Shown here piece after piece: positions 25,002 through 33,200 of a stretch of 40,350 nt of DNA. The notes under the pieces were generated by a model that was given only the letters and a program-made list of their open reading frames with translations, was not told the origin of the DNA and made no database searches. Origin of the DNA: Victivallales bacterium. GTDB lineage: Bacteria > Verrucomicrobiota > Lentisphaeria > Oligosphaerales > Oligosphaeraceae. Numbering within the stretch: position 1 is the first letter of the stretch; every line of letters starts with the position of its first letter. Location of the stretch: positions 1-40,350 of the forward strand of contig JAGCSE010000192.1 of the NCBI GenBank assembly GCA_017964325.1, in the 5' to 3' direction. The translations under genes were made by a program, and so were the position numbers.

Positions 25002-28000
25002 ATGTTAGAAGAATCACAAGTACTTGTCGCATCCGGCAGCGGAATCCAGACTGTCATCCCGCAGTTGGCAACGGCATCTCCGCAGATCGTCTATCTCGAC
25101 TTCGACGGCGCGGAGACGTCGTACAACAGCGAATTTCTGACCATTGATAACGTCGTTATGGAGGGCTCCGGCTTCGATGACGAAACCATTTCATTAATTG
25201 TCAATACATTGAATGACCAGTTCGGCGACGACATCGTCTTCACGGCGGATTTGCCGCAGACGAACGAGTATTCTACGATCTATGTCGGCGTCACATCAGC
25301 CTTTGAGGCCTATGGTGGCTTCCTCGGCCTTGCGGAGACCATCGATTCCGGCAACAAGATCCATGATGACAATGCCTTCGTGTTTCTGAATTACACCACG
25401 TCCTTGGATTTGGTGACTTCTGTCATTGCCCATGAGACGGAACACATCGTGCACGGCATGGAACATGATGGGGAAGGGATCGACAAATATGCGGATGTGA
25501 TTTCTGTTGTTTCCAAAGGCCAGACTGTGAATGGGCTGGTGGTTTCATCGGGAACATCTGTCCACGTGCTAGGTATTGCGAATACCATGAAAGTTTCTGC
25601 TGGCGGCCGTGTCGATGTCTCAAGTGGCGGAACTGCTAATTCAATGACATTATATAAAAGTGGTGCTGCTATTGTCTCCAATGGGGGTGTTGCAAATTCA
25701 ACCATAATAAGCGGTGGAGCTCTTAATATACTTACTGGGGGTGTGGCGAATTTCACTTCGGCAGGAACAGGTGGAAAAATCGTTATTCTTGAAGGAGGGA
25801 TTGCAAACGACATCACACTTACCAGCAATGGCTGGATAAGTGCTGGTGGCACGGCGAACAGGACGCTTGTCAGTTCACAGGGGTCAATGCTTGTCACCAC
25901 CGGAGGGACGGCTACCTCCACGACTTTGGCAGGAACAATGGTTGTCAAATATGGGGGGACGGCTGTTTCCACGACTTTGAAAGGAAGAATGATCGGCTAT
26001 AATGTTTTTGAAGCATCCCTGGAGGTATCTAGCGGGGGAAATGCAGTTTCCACAATCGTCTCTTCCGGAGGCAAGTTGACTGTGTCAAACGGCGGCACGG
26101 CCAGCGATGTGGTCGTCAACGGGAAGGGAGCCCTTTTAGTCACAGGCTTCGGCACGGCCTTGCGTGTCAAAGAGCAAGGAGGGGCCGTGTTCGTCAATGC
26201 AGGTGCGAGTGTCACGTTTGTGCCCAGTATTATTACGAACCTTGATTTCGGTTTGGAAGATTCGTTTGAAATCACCTTGCACTCGGGAACCACGGCCATG
26301 TCCGCGACCCACACCAACGGCTTCTTGGAAATCTACAGCGGCGGCGTGGCGGATTCCGTGAACGATGAAAGCGTCATGATGGTTTACGACGGAGGGCTTG
26401 CGAAATCCACAACCGTATGGTATGAGCTTCATGTCTCCAACGGCGGCACAGCCAGCATGACAGTTGTCAGTGGCGGCTCGATGAACGTCTCCAACGGGGG
26501 GATTGCAAAGCAAACCACCGTCAATTGGGGCAGTGTCATGGTGGAAAGAGGCGGAACGGCTGTTTCCACAACCATCCATTCGGGAGGGTTGATGGAAGTT
26601 TCCAGTGGCGGCAGTGCCTCCTCGACGACGGTCAACGCCAGCGGTTCATTGACTGTCAGCGACGGCGGCGTTGCCCAAGCGACGACAGTCGATGGCAGCA
26701 TGGGGAGATTTCTCGTTTCAAGTGGCGGCACGGCCACTTCAACGACGGTTGCTTCCGGTGGCAGAGTGGTTGTGTACAATAGCGGCATACTTTCCTTGAC
26801 GACGATTGCCGACAGTGGAACACTGTTTATCTCCAGTGGCGGCACGGTCAAGGATTTGAACTTGAGTAATGGCGGAAGCATGGTGGTTTCCAGCGGTGGC
26901 GTCCTGAAAGGTTCCATCGTGCTGGGTGGCATGATGACACTGTCCGGAGCCGTGAATGCCAGCGACGCCTCCATCACCTTGGACGTTTCACAACGGACGG
27001 AATACAGTTCGGTTCTTATCGCTAATTTCTACAATATTGATGTGGCTAAGTATTTTGTCAGTGTCTCGGCAGATCAAGGAGAGGGAATGTACAGGCTTGC
27101 GGGAAAAGCCGCGGATTTCAATGGAAGCATGACATTGACTGTAAAAGGCACGAATCTTACGACTCAGTTGTCAAGGGAAAGTGTTGCAACGTTGGCTGGG
27201 AAGGATTATTCACTGGTTGTCAACAGTAACGAACAGCTCATCCTGAAGGTGGAGGCGCATGACAGTCCCGTGCCGACAAACCTGTCGGGCAACAGTACGA
27301 AACTATCGTGGGCGGCAGTTTCAGGAGTGTCGGGTTATGTCGTGGAATACAGCCAGAACAATTTTGCGACTGTCATCAGTATGGAGATTGCGACGACGGG
27401 ATTGGAACATTACAACATGGGTGCAGGCACATGGCAGTGGCGCGTAAGGGCGAAGGAAAGTGTGGAATGGGCCGTGGGGAACAATATCACCATATCGTCC
27501 ACTGGAACGACGCCTTCCATTGTCTCCGCGATGGCGGACAATATCGAAGATGCCTTCTTTGCAAAGCCGCAGGGCGCATGGGACAACACATACCGTGCAC
27601 GCCACATGGGCGTCCACAATGGATGGGAAGGCACGGGCGAGAAAGTCGTGTTCGGCGGCGAGAACCGCTTCGGCGACATCTTCCAGGGCTCCACGGATAA
27701 AAACGTCTTGCTGCTGACGGACGCCGCGAACGGCGACGCCTTGTTCATCGACGACATCTACACGGAATCGAAGAACGATCTGGCGAAGACGCAAGCACGA
27801 CTCGCCAATATCAAAGAAATTCGCGCGGGCGCAGGAAATGATATCGTCGATCTGACAAGCGACAAGTTCGACTACACGGGAGGCGGACTGTCAATTCATG
27901 GTGGTTTAGGCGACGACACGATCTGGGCGAACGCGGGCAACAATACATTGTTCGGTGACGCTGGAAATGACCGACTTGTGGGAGCCTCCGGCAACGATGT

Positions 28001-28346
28001 CATCGTCGGTGGCATTGGCAACGATTCGATGCACGGCGGCGGTGGAAATGATATCTTCGCATTTGGCGGCGACTGGGGCAAGGACACCGTCGAACAGTTG
28101 TCGAATGGACAAGTCACATTGTGGTTCGACAGCGGCTCGACTGCGAAATGGAACGCCTCGACGCTGACGTACACGGACGGCGACAAGTCGGTGCAGGTTT
28201 TGGGTGTCGCGGCTTCGAACGTGACGCTGAAATTCGGTGACGACGGCAGTGCACAATATGACAAGCTGCTGGCATCCGGTGCGTTTGATGAATTCGCAAG
28301 TGACCGGATTTTCGAGAACAAGAATACAAGAGGAATGCTTGCCTGA
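25002..28346 (+). CDS. AIDA-repeat glycoprotein with HExxH head and RTX tail, probable heptosyltransferase substrate
   Basis: A 1114-residue protein with no N-terminal signal peptide. Residues ~25-160 form a head domain with 'PQIVYLDFDGAETSYNSE' and a zinc-peptidase-like motif HETEH at 144-148, with more His at 151 and 155. Residues ~165-660 are about 20 strand-loop-strand repeats of the AIDA type ('VSSGGTA...TTV'), the acceptor sequence of BAHT heptosyltransferases. A Ser/Thr-rich linker and an FN3-like domain (~750-830) follow. Glycine-rich nonapeptide RTX calcium repeats ('GGLGDDTIWANAGNNTLFG') lie at about 963-1025, then a short C-terminal region. There is no autotransporter barrel. Lack of a signal peptide plus terminal RTX repeats points to type I secretion. 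Weak ribosome site (AAGG). No type I secretion genes are in the window. Confidence 0.88.
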   Translation: MLEESQVLVASGSGIQTVIPQLATASPQIVYLDFDGAETSYNSEFLTIDNVVMEGSGFDDETISLIVNTLNDQFGDDIVFTADLPQTNEYSTIYVGVTSAFEAYGGFLGLAETIDSGNKIHDDNAFVFLNYTTSLDLVTSVIAHETEHIVHGMEHDGEGIDKYADVISVVSKGQTVNGLVVSSGTSVHVLGIANTMKVSAGGRVDVSSGGTANSMTLYKSGAAIVSNGGVANSTIISGGALNILTGGVANFTSAGTGGKIVILEGGIANDITLTSNGWISAGGTANRTLVSSQGSMLVTTGGTATSTTLAGTMVVKYGGTAVSTTLKGRMIGYNVFEASLEVSSGGNAVSTIVSSGGKLTVSNGGTASDVVVNGKGALLVTGFGTALRVKEQGGAVFVNAGASVTFVPSIITNLDFGLEDSFEITLHSGTTAMSATHTNGFLEIYSGGVADSVNDESVMMVYDGGLAKSTTVWYELHVSNGGTASMTVVSGGSMNVSNGGIAKQTTVNWGSVMVERGGTAVSTTIHSGGLMEVSSGGSASSTTVNASGSLTVSDGGVAQATTVDGSMGRFLVSSGGTATSTTVASGGRVVVYNSGILSLTTIADSGTLFISSGGTVKDLNLSNGGSMVVSSGGVLKGSIVLGGMMTLSGAVNASDASITLDVSQRTEYSSVLIANFYNIDVAKYFVSVSADQGEGMYRLAGKAADFNGSMTLTVKGTNLTTQLSRESVATLAGKDYSLVVNSNEQLILKVEAHDSPVPTNLSGNSTKLSWAAVSGVSGYVVEYSQNNFATVISMEIATTGLEHYNMGAGTWQWRVRAKESVEWAVGNNITISSTGTTPSIVSAMADNIEDAFFAKPQGAWDNTYRARHMGVHNGWEGTGEKVVFGGENRFGDIFQGSTDKNVLLLTDAANGDALFIDDIYTESKNDLAKTQARLANIKEIRAGAGNDIVDLTSDKFDYTGGGLSIHGGLGDDTIWANAGNNTLFGDAGNDRLVGASGNDVIVGGIGNDSMHGGGGNDIFAFGGDWGKDTVEQLSNGQVTLWFDSGSTAKWNASTLTYTDGDKSVQVLGVAASNVTLKFGDDGSAQYDKLLASGAFDEFASDRIFENKNTRGMLA

Positions 28347-28403
28347 GAAGCTGAAAGATAATACTTTTGAGAAAACATAACGTTACATAAGGATTTGAAG
28401 AAT

Positions 28404-29882
28404 ATGAGAAAGCATTTTCTGGCATGGGTTCTGGTGATGGCCTGCATGGCTTCGCTGCATGGCGGTGTCGAACCGAACACCCCTGATGACGATATGCAGA
28501 CACTGGACTTGAAAACCGGGTGGAACTGGATTGGGCTGTATATCTTACCGACGAGCCACAAAGTCGGTGATGTGCTGGGTACCGCGGGCTTCACTGCCAA
28601 CGATGTCATCCAGTCGAGTACTGGCAGTTCCCGCTTCAATGGAACATCCTGGATACCAAGTAACTTTACCATCGAATACGGGAAGCTGTACATGGTCAGT
28701 GTCTCAAAGCCCGTCACGGTGACGGTCAAGGGGGCGGCGGCTTCCACGGCATCGTTGACCGTCGCTAATGGCTGGAACTGGATCGCGAATCCGACAACCA
28801 CGTCCGTCACACCATCGCAACTGAAGCACAGCGAGGGTTGGACGGCGGGAGACTGCATACAAGGGGCCAGCGGTTCCGTGACGTATTCCGGTAGCAAATG
28901 GATACCTTCCGCTGGCTTCACGTTGGAATCTGGAAAAGGCTACCAGTTGAAGGTGGCGAAGGCCGGGACTTTATCGTTCCAGACGGCGGATGACGGCGAT
29001 GAAGACGAAGCTTTGTACGTGGTCGTGGACTTGTCCAATGGACCGGATGCGGCGAGCTATCCCGTGCGCTATTCAGCGACAGGACCGGATTTGAACGACG
29101 ACACCTGCCGCACGACGGAGCTGTGGTTGCGGAAGATTCCCGCCGGGACGTTCATGATGGGGACACTAGAGGAGGAAGTAGGCCGTGGTGACGACGAGAC
29201 ACAGCATCAGGTGACGTTGACACAGGACTACTACATGGGCGTGTTCGAATGTACGCAGAAGCAGTGGAAACTGGTCATGGGAAGCAATCCATCATATGAT
29301 AAAGGCGACTGCCGCCCCGTGGAACAGGTCAGTTATAACATGATTCGTGGAACGGGGGCGCAGGCAGGAGCTGGCTGGCCGTCATACGGCCACAACGTTG
29401 ATGCGTCGTCGTTTTTTGGCAAATTGCAGGAGAAAACAGGATTGACATTTGATTTACCGACAGAGGCACAGTGGGAGTACGCCTGCCGGGCGGGCACGAC
29501 GACCGCTCTTAATTCCGGCAAGAACCTGACATCAATAGGATCGGACGCTGCCATGGACGAAGTCGGACGTTACTTTGAAAATATGTCAGATGGAAAAGGT
29601 GGCACATCAGGGCACACGATAGTCGGCAACTATCTTCCGAATGGCTGGGGCCTTTATGACATGCATGGAAATATCCGTGAATGGTGTCTGGACTGGTATA
29701 ACAGCAGTTACGGCACGGCGTCTGCGGAGGATCCAGTCGGCCCAAATACGGGCTCGGACCGCGCGGTGCGCGGCGGCGACTGGAGCTGTAGTGCGCTCTA
29801 CTGCCGTTCGGCGCGCCGATGCGGCCGCAACCCGTCGAATGGTGACCGCTACTACGGTTTTCGCGTTGTCTGCCTGCCATAA
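28404..29882 (+). CDS. secreted GWNWI / FGE-fold protein with C-terminal variable-region-like segment
   Basis: A 492-residue exported protein. ATG 28404 has AAGGA ten bases upstream and gives a signal peptide ('MRKHFLAWVLVMACMASLHG'). The TTG at 28395 is a poorer start. Residues ~33-195 are two halves of a repeated module, 'TGWNWIGLYILPTSHKVGDV' and 'NGWNWIANPTTTSVTPSQL'. The remainder is an FGE-sulfatase/C-type-lectin-like domain: 'LWLRKIPAGTFMMG', 'YYMGVFECTQKQWKLVMG', 'FDLPTEAQWEYACRAGTT', 'GLYDMHGNIREWCLDW' and 'RGGDW...GFRVV'. This fold is used by formylglycine-generating enzymes and also by retroelement-diversified binding proteins. The last ~37 codons fit the latter. No catalytic role is implied. 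Adjacent paralogues at 30293 and 33975 share the module and the domain. Confidence 0.88.
   Translation: MRKHFLAWVLVMACMASLHGGVEPNTPDDDMQTLDLKTGWNWIGLYILPTSHKVGDVLGTAGFTANDVIQSSTGSSRFNGTSWIPSNFTIEYGKLYMVSVSKPVTVTVKGAAASTASLTVANGWNWIANPTTTSVTPSQLKHSEGWTAGDCIQGASGSVTYSGSKWIPSAGFTLESGKGYQLKVAKAGTLSFQTADDGDEDEALYVVVDLSNGPDAASYPVRYSATGPDLNDDTCRTTELWLRKIPAGTFMMGTLEEEVGRGDDETQHQVTLTQDYYMGVFECTQKQWKLVMGSNPSYDKGDCRPVEQVSYNMIRGTGAQAGAGWPSYGHNVDASSFFGKLQEKTGLTFDLPTEAQWEYACRAGTTTALNSGKNLTSIGSDAAMDEVGRYFENMSDGKGGTSGHTIVGNYLPNGWGLYDMHGNIREWCLDWYNSSYGTASAEDPVGPNTGSDRAVRGGDWSCSALYCRSARRCGRNPSNGDRYYGFRVVCLP
29757..29879 (+). other. candidate DGR variable region (VR) 1
   Basis: This is the C-terminal coding segment of the first FGE-fold protein. 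Over 37 codons from 29769, 15 differ from the paralogue ending at 33844. All 15 in this copy are NNY codons (such as GAC, TGT, CTC, TAC, CGC, TGC, GGT) reachable from AAC/AAT by changing A only, while shared codons contain almost no A. The segment ends at the stop codon, followed directly by a GC hairpin, as in known retroelement targets. No template repeat or reverse transcriptase is present in the window. Confidence 0.55.
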
Positions 29883-29931
29883 CCGCCTGCGGCGGAGCTA
29901 AAAGCCAAAAGCCTAAAGCTGAAAGCAAAGG
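29883..29931. repeat. GC hairpin followed by five heptamers after VR 1
   Basis: CCGCC-TGC-GGCGG (29883-29895) forms a 5-bp stem immediately after the stop codon. It is followed by five in-phase 7-bp units (GCTAAAA, GCCAAAA and three variants; 29897-29931). GCTAAAA is the reverse complement, by rotation, of the GCTTTTA unit at 11461-11474. The hairpin may be a terminator, a repeat relic, or a DGR-type downstream structure. Confidence 0.7.
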
Positions 29932-29960
29932 CAGAGGTTGTCTTTCGCGAAATCGGTAAG

Positions 29961-30157
29961 GCCGTCAGGCCGAAAGGGCCGGAGGCCCGCCGGTTCACGG
30001 TTGGGAGGGGGCCTTTCCAGAGCGACCGCGGCATCGAAGATGCCACCTGCCAAGGCGTGTTTTCAGCGCGGGAATCATGCCGATGACTGTATGCGCGTTG
30101 CGCAAACGGTTGCGCGGGAGTGTGACCATCCCGCGCGACCGCGGCGACATTCGTCGC
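29961..30157. repeat. palindrome-rich, REP-like intergenic region
   Basis: Several perfect GC inverted repeats are packed here: GGGCC-GGA-GGCCC near 29977, GGCATC-GAA-GATGCC (30030-30044), GCGCAA/TTGCGC (30100-30115), GCGCGGGA/TCCCGCGC (30112-30136) and GCGAC-ATTC-GTCGC (30144-30157). The 11-mer GCGACCGCGGC occurs at 30022 and 30135, each time joined to a hairpin. The 410-bp gap 29883-30292 has no convincing gene; short ORFs on either strand look like chance. A dispersed REP-type element or mRNA-end signal is likely. Confidence 0.55.
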
Positions 30158-30194
30158 ATCCATGTGCCGGATGTAGATTGAGCATCAGTCAATA

Positions 30195-30256
30195 ACCTCA
30201 GATGAGGTAGGTGCTGAATCGTTACAATGGAGTGAGAAAATCAATTGGCAATTGCC
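30195..30256. promoter_or_regulatory. two short palindromes before the BACON/FGE gene
   Basis: ACCTCA-GA-TGAGGT (30195-30208) and the 10-bp palindrome GGCAATTGCC (30247-30256) lie 85 and 37 bases before the start at 30293. Between them TACAAT (30223-30228) is a possible -10 element without a good -35. Both palindromes could be operator sites. Confidence 0.3.
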
Positions 30257-30292
30257 TGAAAAGTGAATGAAATGAAAAAGAGGAATGCAAAA

Positions 30293-33200
30293 ATGAGACG
30301 AATACTCATCTATGCCTGTGGATTAATGTTGCTGGCGTGCATGCAAGAAGCCAAGGCAGGTTTAATTGATTATGAAATTAATGGTACATATAATGTGCCT
30401 GAAGAAGGGGAGAAAACGTTTCAAGGGCTTGAAATTTATCCTGTATGGTATTCTTCAGTAGGTGGAAAGGAATCGTACATATATAGTGAATATATCATAA
30501 AACCAAAGTATAATGGATACTGTGAGGTTACTGTTGCTGTGGATGGTCCTTCTTATCTTGGTAATCAGATAGCTTTTGGATTTGGTGAGAGACCGCCTTC
30601 ATCCCCGCCGTTATGTAGTTTGGACTATGGGGAGACAAAAACATTTTGTATTGAAAATTTAGAAGCAGGAAAAACTTATAAGTTAATGGCTTATCATGCG
30701 ATGGGAATATCCCTTTTTGGCGATATAATACAGTTGTCGAGGAAATATGCAATCAATTTCAAGATGCATGCCTATTCACTGTCTATTGACCCAAAATATA
30801 AATATATGGAGGTCCCGGCAGCCGGTGGCTGGAATGAAATCAGGGTGACATCAAACACGTCGTGGCATATCTCGTGCAATTTTCCAAACAGTATTTTACC
30901 ATGGCTACAGGGCGAGTCTGAGGATTACACAGGTGACCAGCCCGTGCCTTTCTTCGTACACCCGAACCCGTCGACATCGCCCCGAGAGGCGCAAATCATA
31001 TTCTCGGCGAAGGGGTGCGAATCGCAGGTGTGTACAGTGAAACAGCTCGGCGTGACTACTCCTACTCCTACACCTACGCCTTCGCTGACAATCACGTCGG
31101 GGAGGGCCATGACAATTGCTGCAACTGCGAGCTCGCCTAATGACATTAATAATAATTCCATTACCGTCAAGTCGAACACGGATTGGACGGTTTCGACGGA
31201 AACGGAGTGGCTAACACTTGTGGAACCGACATCGGGCAATGGCAGCGGCGACGGCACTATCAAATTCAAAGCGGAGGCGAACACGACGACGGCCCCCCGC
31301 ACGGGCACGATCACATTTTCTGCAACAGGGTGCGAATCGCAGGTGTGCACGGTGACACAGCGTGGTGCAACCCCTTCGTTATCTGTTCCGAATACAAAGG
31401 ACATCAAGGCAACCGCGTGTACTGATTCGATTACCGTCGAGTCGAACACGGATTGGTGGGTTTCGACGGAAACGGAGTGGCTGACGCTGGTGGAACCGAC
31501 ATCGGGCAAAGGCAACGGCAACGGCACTATCAAATTCAGAGCGGAGGCGAATCCATCGACGAATTCCCGCGAGGGTACAATTACGTTTTCCGCACAAGGC
31601 TGCACATCGCAGGCGTGCACGGTGACACAGCGTGGTGCAGACCCTTCGTTATCTATTAATCCGATAAAGAAGGACTTAGACGCATCTGTAAGCTCAGAGA
31701 GCATCTCTGTGACATCAAACACGTTTTGGACGGTTTCGAAGGACGCGAGTTGGCTGAGTCTGGACAAGACATCGGGCACCGGCAACGGCAGTATCACATT
31801 CCGTGCGGAGGCGAACTCGAAGGCGGAATCCCGCGAGGGCGTGATCACATTTTCCGCAAATGGCTGCGCTCCGCAGTCCTGCAAGGTGAGCCAGCCGTCC
31901 CCTTTGTTGTCTGTTCCGAATACAAAGAATATCGCGGCAGTTACGAGTTCAGGGAACAGCATCTCCGTGACGTCGAACACGTCGTGGAGTGTCAAGTATG
32001 AAAACGCGCTTTGGCTGAAGCTGGACAAGATGTCGGGCAGGGGCAACGGCAATATCACGTTCAGAGCGGATGCGAACACGTCAGCGGCTTCCCGCGAGGC
32101 CGAGATCAAGTTTTATGCAAGTGGTTGCGATTGGCAGGTCTGCACGGTGAAACAGTCTGGGGCTTCTCCTTCACTGTCTATTTCTCCGACAACGATGAGC
32201 ATAGATGCAGCAGACGGCTGGAACAACATCTCGGTGACATCGAATGCGTCGTGGTCCGTCTCGACGGACGCGTCGTGGCTGTGGTTGAACACGACTTTAG
32301 GCAATGGCAACGATGTCGTCACGTTCATTGCCTCAGAGAACAGGTCAACATCGTCTCGCAAGGGCCAGATTACGTTCTCGGCGGATGGATGCACCCCGCA
32401 GGTGTGCACGGTGACTCAAGCCGGTGGTGTTGCCTCTAAACTGAATTTGCAAACAGGCTGGAACTGGGTGGGGTTCCAGAAGTTGCCGACGAGCCACAAA
32501 GTCGGCGATGTGCTGGGCATGACGGGCTTCACAGTGAACGATGTCATCCAGTCCAGCACTGGCAGTTCACGTTTCAATGGCACATCATGGATACCGAGCA
32601 ACTTCACCATAGAGTATGGAAAGCTATATATGATCTGTGTTTCAACCCCCGTCACTGTGACGTTGACGGGCAAGGACAACGGCTCAATGATGGTGCCCGT
32701 CAATGAGGGCTGGAACTGGATTGCGAATCCGACAACTGCAGATGTTACCCCAAACCAGTTGACGCATAGCGCTGGCTGGAGCGCGGGTGACTGCATTCAG
32801 ACCACCAATGGTTCGGTAACCTATAATGGCAACCAATGGATACCTTCCACGGGCTTCAGGCTGGAGGTAGGTAAAGGCTACCAGTTAAAGGTGGCGAAGG
32901 CCGGGTCGGTGTATTTCATGCCGATAGACGGTGATGCTTTGTATGTGGTTGTGGATTTGTCCGACGGGCCAAATGCGGAAAGCTACCCCGTGAGGTATTC
33001 ATCCACTGGGCCGGATTTGGGGCTTGATATGTGTCGTACGACGGAGCTGTGGCTGCGTTGTATTCCCGCAGGTTCAATCCTGATGGGGTCGCGGAAGGAC
33101 GAAGTGGGACGCAATGACGAATATGACATGGTGTTGCATTCGGTGACCATCTCGCGGATGTTCTATATTGGCGTGTTCGAATGCACGCAGAGACAATGGG

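Noticed and set aside
29883..30292. DGR template repeat or accessory gene in the spacer after VR 1
   Set aside because: I compared the spacer with the VR framework (TGCCGTTCGGCG, CCGTCGAA, GGTTTTCGCGTT) and found no match, and no reverse-transcriptase motif (YxDD) occurs in any ORF of the window.
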